DNA of 64,000 nucleotides from Quillaja saponaria (taxonomy: Eukaryota > Streptophyta > Magnoliopsida > Fabales > Quillajaceae), in NCBI GenBank assembly GCA_029379385.1, contig CM055605.1, forward strand, positions 17,271,001 to 17,335,000. The letters are read 5' to 3'. The notes under the pieces are model-generated. The model had not been told where the DNA came from. It ran no database searches and worked only from the letters and a program-made list of their open reading frames with translations. Every line of letters starts with the position of its first letter. Within the stretch, counting starts at the first letter, position 1. Made by a program: the position numbers and the translations under genes. Positions 1 through 10,665 of the stretch are shown here, in pieces.

Positions 1-312
1 TAAAAAAATAAATTAATTCTTGGTTAAAGTCATTGATTATATTTTATTTCACTTATTAAGAAAATTTAAACCAAATAAAAATCAAGTTCCAAGTTAATCA
101 AATTTTCTTTAATGGTACACACCTATATAAATTTATTTACGATCATGAGTTACTTCAATTTTTATTCTAATTTATATTTTAATATTGGGTTATAATATGT
201 CAATTATATTGTTACTTATTTAATTTGTTTACATATTTATCATTTTATATCAAAAATTTATACATTGTGTATAAAAATTTGATTTTTGGTATCAGGTTAT
301 GAGGGTTATAAG
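1..312 (-). mobile_element. Partial 3' LTR of a large non-coding LTR element (cut by window edge)
   Basis: This stretch matches, base for base over most of its length, the segment 13,325-13,649, which is the first part of the same element's other LTR when read on the minus strand. Both copies share the terminal region around 'ggttatgagg.ttata' and a long shared AT-rich block. It lies directly next to a polypurine tract (minus strand), as expected for the start of a 3' LTR. The rest of this LTR lies left of the window. Confidence 0.72.
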
Positions 313-314
313 AA

Positions 315-348
315 TCTCCTCCCCTCCCCCCCCCCTCCCCCCCTCTCT
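315..348 (-). mobile_element. Polypurine tract of the minus-strand LTR element
   Basis: The plus strand is an almost pure C/T run, so the minus strand is a G-rich polypurine run ending a few bases before the LTR. This is where plus-strand DNA synthesis would be primed in an LTR retrotransposon. The tract is unusually long and G-rich (over 30 purines), so slippage expansion is likely. Confidence 0.7.
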
Positions 349-2219
349 TAAAAGAAATTTGTTCCGAATTTCAATAATAATAATAAAAAAGAATATGGAT
401 AAATTGTTTACATAAATTAGATGTAAATATTGCCGTCTTACTGCAACTTTGATTCCCCACATGATTTCTCGTTGCTTGGTTTTCACCAAGGATTCATCAA
501 AATGTATGAACCGATTTAGTTATAATCATCACTGAATACTTCCCATATGTTAGATTCTTATATATCTTTTTGCTTCTTAAATTTGTAACACAAGAAACAT
601 TTTAACGTAACTTAAATTTCAAAAAGTTTTAATCAGATCCCCCTTAAAGATGAAAAATTAACCTCTCAGAAATATTAAATTTAATATTTTTATCACGACA
701 CTCCATCATGCTTCTACTGCGCTAATTTGATCATTATATATCTAAACCCCCAATCTATGTTCATAATCTTGTTATATTTCTTATTTGAAATTTAGATTGA
801 TGAACTAAACTAGATAATTACCTGAGTAAAATAATATAGCTTATATTTACCTTCCTTATTTATTTCAAATTGATTATTTAGCAGTACATATTTAACTTAT
901 AACATATTTGAAAATCCTCACCTAAACGAGTAATTTACAGAACCGACCATGGATTATATTAACAATTGGTCGAATTTATCTTTTAAAGTAATTCGATGAA
1001 TCTAGTCAATCTTTTTAGGTGACCCTATAAACAATAAATAAAACCTTTACTAGTTCATATAATAATTGATTGTTCATGGATTAGCGCTACATACAGTTTC
1101 TCTTTAAAATTGATGTTAACAATGTAAAGTGAACGAAATGAAACCCATCTCTACTAGGTTTATTATTTACTGTTTTATTTTCTAATTAAAAAAAAACACC
1201 AAATATATCTTTAAAATTCTATTGTTTAAGTCAGAAAGATATCACTTCATTTATCTCTAAAGCTACTTGGAACAAAATAAAGATCCAAATCAACTTTAAA
1301 TTACTTGTGTATATACATTTTATATTCTTATAGGTATAATGCTTATTTATTTTATTTATACTTGCTCTCATTTATATATATATATATATACTCTAATTGA
1401 TAATATTTTTCAACTTAATTTTTTTTATAACTTATGTTATTTATTGCCATCTCTCAATATACACATCGATACTCATTAATCTTATAATTAAAATTTTCAC
1501 ATTCTCTTAAACTGAATATTTTATCCTAATGTTACCCTACCAGATTGTAACACTCTGTTAACAATTAACCGATACTATTACAATAATTTTCTCTTTGAAT
1601 AACAAATAGTATAATTGGTGTTTCCAAAGTCGGTTAAATTGATATAAACTAAATTAAATGAAAACGTAAGAACTAAGTGGAATGGCTTAAATTTTAAAGA
1701 AGTTCTATGAATCTTGACTTAACTTTTTATATTTCCCTGTATCAAAAGAATGTAATTATATAACCTAAAATTACACAAGTCTTAATCTTTGAAAAATCTT
1801 CTTCACCAACTTTTAATCCATAAGTTCCACATTTTCATTGAATCTACCAAGTCAAAGATACAACCATATGGAGAGAATTTAAAAATAAAAAAAATTCTTC
1901 TATAATACCCAACTAACTCCAATAAACTTTAATTTTTTAGATATATTTTATAAAAAAAATTCACTCAAAATATTTAGCACAAAAATATTTCTCAGAACAT
2001 CCTACAAAGTACTTCGTATGCAACTTCCTACTTTTTGCTTTTAAAGTCTATTATGTCCACAAAACTTTATAAATTCAAAAGACATGAGTCAAAGTTATCA
2101 TACTGTCATCTAGTATGGAAAAAAGTTATCAAAACATCACTCTTCGTCATACGCCCTGGGTAATATACGTAAACAAAGAAACAACGTTCCACATTTGCAA
2201 TCACGGACCTCTAAACCCA
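349..2219 (-). mobile_element. Non-coding interior of the minus-strand LTR element (LARD-like)
   Basis: About 1.9 kb between the primer-binding site (2,220-2,232) and the polypurine tract (315-348). No gag, protease, reverse transcriptase or integrase similarity can be read on either strand, and no ORF is of useful length. Content is AT-rich with a TA microsatellite near 1,375-1,392. Long LTRs around a non-coding interior fit the non-autonomous LARD class, which is mobilised by enzymes from related autonomous elements. Heavy deletion of a once-coding element is the alternative. Confidence 0.6.
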
Positions 2220-2232
2220 GGCTCTGATACCA
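2220..2232 (-). mobile_element. Primer-binding site (initiator tRNA-Met type)
   Basis: On the minus strand this reads TGGTATCAGAGCC, the standard complement of the plant initiator tRNA-Met 3' end. It begins three bases after the LTR end, which reads ...GTGTGACA on the minus strand. This fixes the element's orientation and the 5' LTR boundary at plus-strand position 2,236. Confidence 0.85.
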
Positions 2233-2235
2233 ACT

Positions 2236-2948
2236 TGTCACACCCCTCATCAAGGCATGACTACTCTGAGGATTGGATAATCAAACCTCCGTAACCCTTA
2301 ATTCAAAATAATGTAACAAACATGAATTTTGATCCATCCAAAGGCTAAAAGTAACTTTCTTAAAATAGAAGTTTATCATCAAATTTTTATGTTCATGTTA
2401 CTAACAAATTTTAGCAGAGATTCCTAACAATATGGAACAAGCCTCAAAATACAACCACCTATGTTCTTGATTTCACACAACACTAACACAAAGACAATAA
2501 TGAGCTCTGCTCCATCCACATTTTTAATTAAGAGAAGTAACTAGACTCTTACATCATACCAAAATTAGACACCTCACAGTTCTACTGTAACTGCAAACTT
2601 TCATCATTGACTGCAAGTCTGAGATCTTAGAAATACTTTGTTGTACTCAATTGGCAAGTCACAAGCTCGGCGATGCCATGTACCGAACTCCTATTACTAA
2701 AAAAAAAAAAATTCACAAGAAAAAGGTGAGTCCTATGGACTCTGTGAATGGAAAATCGTACCCAAAAAGTACTAGTATCACACTACACAAGTGTATAACA
2801 TATATAGTAAACATCATGCAACATTATTCATATCTAAATTCACATTACATGTATACATTGTAATCAAATTTTTTTTTTACAATTGGCATGATACACAGGA
2901 TCATAAATCAACTAGAGCAATAGTATCAAGCAAATCAACCAAAGGGCC
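2236..2948 (-). mobile_element. 5' LTR (distal part) of the minus-strand element
   Basis: On the minus strand this is the 3' portion of the 5' LTR, ending in TGTGACA next to the primer-binding site. It matches the end of the solo LTR at 15,060-18,062, including the block around 'ccaatcctc..gctagtcatgcct' and a 'gtccgtaggactcacc'-like block. It is separated from the rest of the same LTR (10,666-13,649) by the Tekay element inserted at 2,949. Confidence 0.75.
2944..2948 (+). repeat. Target-site duplication, left copy (Tekay insertion)
   Basis: GGGCC immediately before the TG of the LTR. The right copy at 10,666-10,670 reads GGGCT. The related solo LTR has 'gggcc' at the equivalent site, so the right copy probably mutated C to T. 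A 5-bp duplication is normal for Ty3/gypsy integrases. Confidence 0.75.
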
Positions 2949-5456
2949 TGTTATAACCTGATAATTCAATGTGTGCATGAGAATTTTTGTATGTAATTGT
3001 TGTGTGTATATATATATACACATATATAAATTATTATTGATTGACTTATTGACACTAAATAGGAAAGTTATATATATGAATTTGATTTAGGTACAACCTT
3101 ATTAATGTGTATTATAAATATATATATATATATACATATATCTCATAAGATGGAATACAAGCCATCCATATTTTTTATTCTACTTTGACTCTCTTATTTT
3201 AAGTGGTATACGATGCTTTCTTTTCTCCTTTTGTTTTATCCTTTTCTTATGACCGACCTTGTGCTCTTCCTTGTCTACACCCCCTTTTATTCTCTTAGGT
3301 CTCTGTCTATCATTATTTGGTTTTAAAACTAGTTGCAGCTTGCGTTTAGTTGAAGAGAATTTTAGTTTTCTTAGATCAAGTTAGTGAAAGGTAAAATTCT
3401 TCATTCCTTTCCTTGCTTTGGCTAGAATGGGTGACCTTATAGGAAGGTATATGGCTGGTTGAGGATGGTGTAAGACAGCTTTGCTGCCATGTCCTTACCT
3501 CCCCTATTTTATGTTGCTATCCAAGGGCTGGTACAACCAAGTGATTATGGGAGAGGACAAGGAAGTTCAAATTGCAGGGATAGCAATTTATGCTTTGATG
3601 CCTTGTTTGAGTGTGTTTGTCCTTGGTGTGGCATTGGTTGCCTGGAAGTTACTGCTAGTGCAAGCAGTGAGGGTAATTACGACGGAAACATAGGTGTGAA
3701 GGGGGTAGACAGTAGCGGTTGAAGATATGGGTTGTCTGGCTTGATTATTGATGGAATTTTGGTGGAAAAAGGTCATAGCAATGAAGGTGGAGGCCAAGTC
3801 ATGAGCTTGGTCTAGAAAAAAGTAAAATTTCTAGATGAAAGAAATTCAATTAGACTAAGATTATGTGTGTTAGACTAGTTAAAGTGAATTGTGCAAGGAA
3901 TTAAAATTAGGAATCAAGAAATTTTGATAATGAGCCTAAATATATTTGTGTACTAGTAACATGTAAGTAATAAAATAGAAATTAATGTTGAACAAGTGAT
4001 AGGTATATATATACCCACAGTTATGAAAATAACTTACCTTTAGGTATTTGACAAAATAACTAGTTAAAGTTAAATTTTAATATATATAGTTGGGGATTAA
4101 ATTATGGAAGGGTCTATTGTCAAATAACTAATTAGTAAAAATAAAATTGGACTAGGTTAATGTTAAGTTATAGAATTTAAATTAGTGAATAAACTGAATT
4201 AATTAACCTTGTTTTAAGAAACATGTTAGACATAATTAATTACGTACAATTAAGAAATCGTGGAATGAACTTTGAAAGGATTATTAATAGTAACATATGA
4301 ATTTATGATTTTCAGCTTTAGAGCTTGTCGAGGATATTCTGATAGCATCTCAGACTAGACAGATTGACAAACCACGTCCTTGAGCTTGTGAGTGAACTAT
4401 GTGCTTTATGGTTACCAAATTGTTGTGTGCAATTGCATGTTTATGTGAATTGTTGTGTTATAAGAGAAAATGAGCAAATAAGTTATTTTAGTGATTTCAT
4501 TGAATGATATGTGCTTGATATTGAATATGATTGATAAGTGCCAACAATGTGAAATTTTTTTTTTTTTTTTTGAAAAATGGTTTTCATTTTCGAAATTAAA
4601 GTCCAGGTGCACCTAGGATAATTGAATTTAATGTTTGATATGAGTTGTTCTAACTTTGATAATTATTTTCAAAAAACAAATAGAGTGCTCAACCCTGGTA
4701 AAATGGATTATGTGTGAAGAATTATTTTGTTGTACAGGCACGTAAATGCCCAGTGGAGGAGACATTATTGTGCGGGGCTTAGTTATTCGTTGGCCTTTTG
4801 TTTGTTCTATCGTTTGTTAATTATTTGGGTGTTTGAATAATTTGAGTGATATGTTAACATTCGTGAACTAATCAAATTGTGGTCATATGAGAATTGTAAT
4901 TATGTACATAGGTAAATACTTCAGTCTAAATTTATGTTATGATACATGTGTCATGTGATGCTGATATCCTTAAGGTACATGATTTGTTCACTGAGTCATT
5001 GTGACTCACTATTTCCTTTCTACTTGTTTTTAGTCTACAGGAAACTACAGTTGGTCGTGACAAATATTGGCTACCTACCGACTCTGTTACGGCAAGGTAT
5101 ATCTCAGTAATTGCACACTTGGAGCGTATGGGATGATACTTACAGTCGTTTTAGGTGTTATGCATTAATGTTAGACATATATCAAATCCACCATGATGAT
5201 TACACGTTTTGTTAGGAGTGAAGCTCCTCCGTATATTTTGATAATATCATTTACTATAGTTATTTTAAACAGGTTGTTTGTATATATCATGGGTATGTTT
5301 CACCGTAAACCCTACCCGTATTTTCATTAATATTGTAATAGTCTTGACTATAATGTGTGTATAAGTCTACGAGATACATTGCTTGAACATTCAAGGTTAT
5401 AGGGGTATGGACGGGTATTCCTCTGACCAGTCATACCTCCATTTGAGAGTATGACA
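2949..5456 (+). mobile_element. 5' LTR of decayed Tekay-type Ty3/gypsy element
   Basis: Starts TGTTATAACC and ends ATGACA, with near-identical sequence repeated at 8,204-10,665. It is about 2.5 kb, a length typical of the Del/Tekay chromovirus lineage. Landmarks shared by both copies include a CT-rich block with 'gaccgaccttgtgct', the run 'cgtcctt', and the terminal 'gagatacattgcttgaacattca'. Small ORFs inside it are not genes. Confidence 0.85.
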
Positions 5457-5458
5457 AG

Positions 5459-5471
5459 TAGGTATCAGAGC
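5459..5471 (+). mobile_element. Primer-binding site of the Tekay element
   Basis: TAGGTATCAGAGC, two bases after the LTR end. It is the initiator tRNA-Met-type site with one mismatch from TGGTATCAGAGC. Confidence 0.8.
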
Positions 5472-5735
5472 ATGGTTAGAGGTCTATGACTACAAGTATG
5501 GAATGTTATTGCTTAGTTCGTAACGTTACCCAGGACGTTTGTGGATTTAATGATGCATTCTAAATCGTCCTGAAACTCCAAGTTACGATTATTTAAAGGC
5601 ATTGTCTTTTATTTTATCTTATAAATGTATATTAAAGTTTTGTGTATTCGTTCTAGATAAAATTCAAAAAAGTGATCGTGTTGCTGGCCAAGAGGAGCAA
5701 CTAGAGGTTGGCTCTGATCAGGGGTCCATCGGTCC
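5472..5735 (+). mobile_element. Leader remnant and internal deletion junction of the Tekay element
   Basis: After the primer-binding site come about 260 bases of non-coding leader and then, without any gag or protease, the middle of reverse transcriptase. Gag, protease and the N-terminal half of RT are therefore deleted, with the junction near 5,690-5,735. The whole interior is only about 2.75 kb. Confidence 0.65.
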
Positions 5736-8190
5736 CCAGACTTAATGAATCGGGTGTTGAACCTTTCTTGGACCAATTTTTTATTGTTTTCATTGACGAC
5801 ATTCTGGTATATTCTTGAAATGATAAGGAACATAAGTAGCATCTTCGTATTGTGTTGCAAACACTTAAGGAAAATAAGTTTTATGCTAAATTCTCTAAGT
5901 GTGAATTTTGGTTAAATCATGTGACTTTTCTTGGACATGTAATTTCTAAAGAAAGAATTCATGTAAACCATAGCAAGATCGAAGCAGTTCAAAATTGGTC
6001 TAAACCAACAAATGTTTTTGAGATTCTTAGTATTCTGGGTTTAGCTGGTTATTACAAGAGGTTCGTGGAGAATTCCTCTATAATTGCTGCACCTTTAAGT
6101 CGATTAACTCAGAAAGAAGTTAAATTTTCATGGTTTGAGACTTGTGAAGAAAGCTTTCAAAAATTAAAAACTTGTTTGACTTTAGCTCCTACTATTGCAC
6201 TTCCCTCTACTACGGGTAAGTATACTGTGCTTTATAATGCTTCTCGTATTGGACTTGGTTGTGTTTTGATACAGGATGGAAGAGTTGTAGCATATGCTTC
6301 TAGACAGTTTAAAAAGCATGAGGTGAATTACCTTACTCATGACCTTGAGATGGCAGCAGTAATTTTTGCGATAAAAATATGGAGGCATTATCTATATGGT
6401 GAGACTTTTGAGATTTTCATGAATCACAAAAGTCTTAAATACATTTTTAATCAGAAGGAGTAGAATCTGAGGCAGCGTAGATGGATTGAGCTATTAGAGG
6501 ATTATGACTATTCAATTTCTTATCATCTAGGGAAATCAAATGTTGTTGCCGATGCTCTAAGTAGAAAATCTATAGGTAGTTTATCCCATTTGCCAATTAT
6601 GCATAGCCAGGTAGTCAAAGATTTACAGCGATGTATGGTTGAGGAAGTTAAATTTGAAGTGTCTCCTCAGGGGATACTACTAGCTCATGTTCAAGTGCAA
6701 TCCACTTTTATGGAAGCCATAAAAGCATCACAAGTGGTTGATCCAGAGGTGATTGCTGAGAAAACCAAGTGTGATCAAGGAATTACAGGTGATTTTAGGG
6801 TGGATGGTGAAGGAGTACTAAGGTATAGTGATCAGATGGTTGTGCCATTTGATTTGGAATTGAGAAGAAAGATTCTTGAAGCAGATCATTGTTCATCATA
6901 TGTTATTCATCCTAGTTCTTCTAAAGTGTATCAGGATTTAAGAAAATTTTACTAGTGGAAGGGCATGAATAAGATGTTGTTATTTTTGTTTCTAGATGCT
7001 TGGTGTGTCAACAGGTGAAAGCTGAGCATCAGAGGCTTGAGGGGATGTTACAAAAACTAGATGTTCTGGAATGGAAGTGGGAAAAAGTCACCATGGATTT
7101 CGTATCAGGACTTCCTAAAACTCTTAGGGGTTTTGATTCTATTTGGGTGATTGTAAATCGGTTGACGAAGTCCACGCATTTTCTTCTAGTAAAGACTACT
7201 TATTCAGCACATCAGAATGCCAACCTGTATCTGGAAGAGATTGTTTCATTACATGGGGTACCAGTCTCTATTATTTCTAACCGGGGTGCTTAGTTTATTG
7301 CTGAATTGTGGAAATCCTTTCATGAGGCTTTTGGTACTCAATTACTATTCAGTATAGCTTTTCACCCTCAAATAGATTAGCAATCCGAGAGAACGATACA
7401 AACTTTGAAGGATATGTTGCGAGCCTATGTGATGGATTTTGAAGGTAGTTGGGATTAGCATCTTCCACTAATAGAGTTTACCTATAATAATAGCTATCAT
7501 AGTAGCATTTGGATGACTCTTTTTGAAGTGTTGTATGGTAGGAAGTGTCGATCTCCAATTGGTTGGTTTAAAATAGGCAAGCATCAATTGTTGGGCCCAA
7601 AATTAGTTCAGGATGCTGTGGAGAAGGTTCAGGTGATTCATGACAGATTACGGATAGCTCAGAGTTGACAAAAGTTGTATGCTGATAACCGTATGAGGTA
7701 GTTGGAATTTGAAGTGGGTAATCACGTGTTCTTGAAAATTTCTTCTTTTAAAGGCACAATGAGATTTGGTTAGAAAGGTAAGTTAAGCCCAAGATTTATT
7801 AGGTCTTTTCAAATTTTAAAGAGGGTTAGAGTAGTAGCTTACAAGCTAGCATTACCCCTTGATTTAGATAGGGTGCATCTTGTATTTCATGTGTTGATGC
7901 TTTGAAAATAATTGCCCGATGGATCACATGTTTTACGAATTTAGGAAGTGCAAGTTGACAAGGATTTGATGTATAAGGAGCAATAGTGAAAATCGTTGAC
8001 AGACAGGTTCGTAAACTCTGATTGAAGGTTATTCCTTCCGTGAAAGTTATATGGCAACATTGGAGAACAAGAAGCCACCTAGGAGTCCGAGAACGAAATG
8101 AAAAGACATTATCCATATTTATTTGAATAATCCAAGTAAACAATATACTCTTATAACTCTTAAGTCGAAATTTGAGACGAATTTTTTTTT
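5736..8190 (+). pseudogene. Tekay-lineage pol remnant: RT C-terminus, RNase H, integrase, chromodomain-like tail
   Basis: Read across several stops, the order is RT palm end with an FIDDILVYS-like motif (~5,790), thumb, RNase H (~6,220-6,560), zinc-binding N-terminus of integrase (~6,890-7,020, ending CLVCQQ), integrase core (~7,080-7,560), and a C-terminus with the Tekay-like VFHV.ML motif followed by a chromodomain-like tail (~7,980-8,120). The longest open stretch is 5,852-6,463. Catalytic residues are damaged: the RNase H 'DAS' motif reads NAS, a following 'DHKSL' reads NHKSL, and the second integrase Asp is Asn (IISNRGA, ~7,267). Many stops (e.g. TAG at 6,461 and 7,291) mean it is dead. 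The protein order and ~2.5-kb LTRs place it in Ty3/gypsy, Del/Tekay. Confidence 0.85.
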
Positions 8191-8202
8191 AAATGGGGAA
8201 GA
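8191..8202 (+). mobile_element. Polypurine tract of the Tekay element
   Basis: AAATGGGGAAGA directly before the TG that opens the 3' LTR at 8,204. Confidence 0.75.
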
Positions 8203-8203
8203 T

Positions 8204-8261
8204 TGTTATAACCCAATAATTCAATATATGCATGAGAATTTTCGTACAGAATTGCTATATA

Positions 8262-8297
<36 letters not shown>

Positions 8298-10665
8298 TGT
8301 ATAGATATTATGCAATAGAAAATGCAGAATATATATATATAAATATCTCATAAGATGGAATACAAGGCATCCATATTTTCTTATTTTTTTATTCTACTTT
8401 AACTCTCTTATTTTAAGTGGTATACGGTGCTTTCTTTGCTCCTTTATTTTATTCTTTTCTTGTGACCGACCTTGTGCTTTTCCTTGTCTCCACCACATTT
8501 CATTCTCTTAGTCTCTGTCTATCATTATTTTGTTTTAAAACTAGTTGCAGCTTGCTTTTAGTTGAAGAGAATTTTAGTTTTCTTATATCAAGTTAGTCAA
8601 AGGTAAAATTCCTCCTTCCTTTCCTTGCTTTGGCTTATAGGAAGGTATATGGCTCATTGATCATGGCGTAAAGCAGCCAGCTTTGCAGCCATGTCCTTAC
8701 CTCCCTTGTTTTGTGTTGCTATCTAAGGGCTGGTATAGCCCAAGTGATTATGGGGAAGGGTAAGGAAATTCAAATTTCAGGGATAGTAATTTATCCCTTG
8801 ATGCCTTGTTTGAATGTGTTTGTCTTTGGTGTGGCATCGGCTTCCTAGAAGTTACTGCTAGTGCAAGACGTGAAGGTAATTGGGAAGCAAACAGAGGTGT
8901 GAAGGGGCGAATAGTAGGGGTTGAAGATATGGGTTGGTTGGCTTGATTAGTGATGGTGTTTTGGTGGAAAAAGGTCACGACAATGAAGGGGGAAGCTAAG
9001 CCGTGAGCTTGGTCTAGAAGAAAAATAAAATTTTTAAATGAATTAAGAAATTCAATTAAACTAAGATTATATGTGTTAGACTAGTTAAAGTTAATTGTGC
9101 AAGGAATTAAAATTAGGAATCAAGAAATTTTGATAAGGAGCCTAAATATATATGTGTACTAGTAACATGTAAGTAATAAAATAGAAATTAATGTTGAACA
9201 AGTGATAAGTATATATATATACCCATAACTATGAAAATAACTTACCTTTAGGTATTTGACAAAATAACTAGTTAAAGTTAAATTTTAATATATATATATT
9301 TGGGGATCAAATTATGTAAGGGTCCATTGTTAAATAACCAATTAGGAAAAATAAAATTTGAATAAGTTAATGTTAAGTTATAGAATTTAAATTAGTGAAT
9401 AAATTGAATTAATTAACCTTGTTTTAAGAAACATGTTAGACATAATTATGTACGATTAAGAAATCATGGAATGAACTTTGAAAGAATTATTAATAGTAAC
9501 ATATGATTTAATGATTTTCAGCTCCAGAGCATGTCGAGGATATTCTGACAGTATCACAGACTAGACGGATTGATGAACCACGTCCTTGAACTTGTGATTG
9601 AACTATGGTTACCAGATTATTGTGTGCAATTGCATGTTTATGTGAATTGTTGTGTTATAAGAGAAAATGAGAAAATGAGCAAATAAGTTATTTCTGTGAT
9701 TTGATTGAATGATATATATTTGATATTTAATGTGATTGATAAGGCCAACAATGTTTAAAAAAATAAAATAAAAAATTTAAAATGGTTTTCATTTTCGAAA
9801 TTAAAGTCCAGATGCACCTAGGATAATTGAATTTGATGTTTGATATGAGTTATTCTGACTCTGATAATTATTTTCAAAACAAATGGAGTGCTCAACCCCG
9901 ATGGGATGAATTATGTGTGGAGAATTATTTTGATGTGTAGGCGCTTAAATGCCCAGTGGGGGAGACATTATTGTGTGGGGCTAAGTTACTCGTTAGCCAT
10001 TTGTTTATGCTATCATTTGTTAATTAGTTGGGTGTTTGAATGATTTGAGTGATATGTTGACATTCATGAACTAAGCAAATTGTTGTCATATGAGAACTGT
10101 AATTATGTGCGTAGGTAAATACTTCAGTTTGAATCTATGTTATGATACATGTGTTATATAATGCTAGTACCCTTAGGGTACATGATTTGTTCACTGAGTC
10201 CTTGCGACTCACTCTTTCCTTTCTATTTGTTTTTATTCTATAGAAAACTACAATTGGTCGTGATAAACATTTGCTACCTGCCGACTCTGTTACGGCAAGG
10301 TATATCTCGTTGATTACACACTAGGAGCATATGAAACGATACTTGTAATCATTTTAGGTGTTATGCATTAATGTTAGACATATATCAAATTCACCATGGT
10401 GATTGCATGTTTTGTTAGGAGATTAGCTCCTCTGTATATTTTGATATTATCATTTTCTATGGTTACTATAAACAAGTTGTTTGTATATATTATGGATATG
10501 TTCCACTGTATAGGGAACCCTGGCCATATTTTCGTTAATATTGTAGAGTCTTGACTATATAATGTGTGTATAAGTCTGTGAGATACATTGCTTGAACATT
10601 CAGAGTTACGGGGATATGGACACCCATTCCTCCAGCCAATCACAGCTCCATTTGTGGGTATTACA
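8204..10665 (+). mobile_element. 3' LTR of Tekay element
   Basis: Second copy of the ~2.5-kb LTR, from TGTTATAACCC to GTATTACA. It differs from the 5' copy by scattered substitutions, small indels and microsatellite length, including a TATG run at 8,269-8,301. The visible divergence says the insertion is not recent. I did not compute an identity. Confidence 0.85.

Noticed and set aside
3481..3797. Overlapping ORFs on both strands in the Tekay 5' LTR
   Set aside because: They lie inside a repeat present twice (also near 8,748-8,978), are broken in the second copy, and have no known motif.
8123..8353. ORF spanning the Tekay polypurine tract and LTR start
   Set aside because: Crosses element boundaries and reads through a TATG microsatellite; chance ORF.
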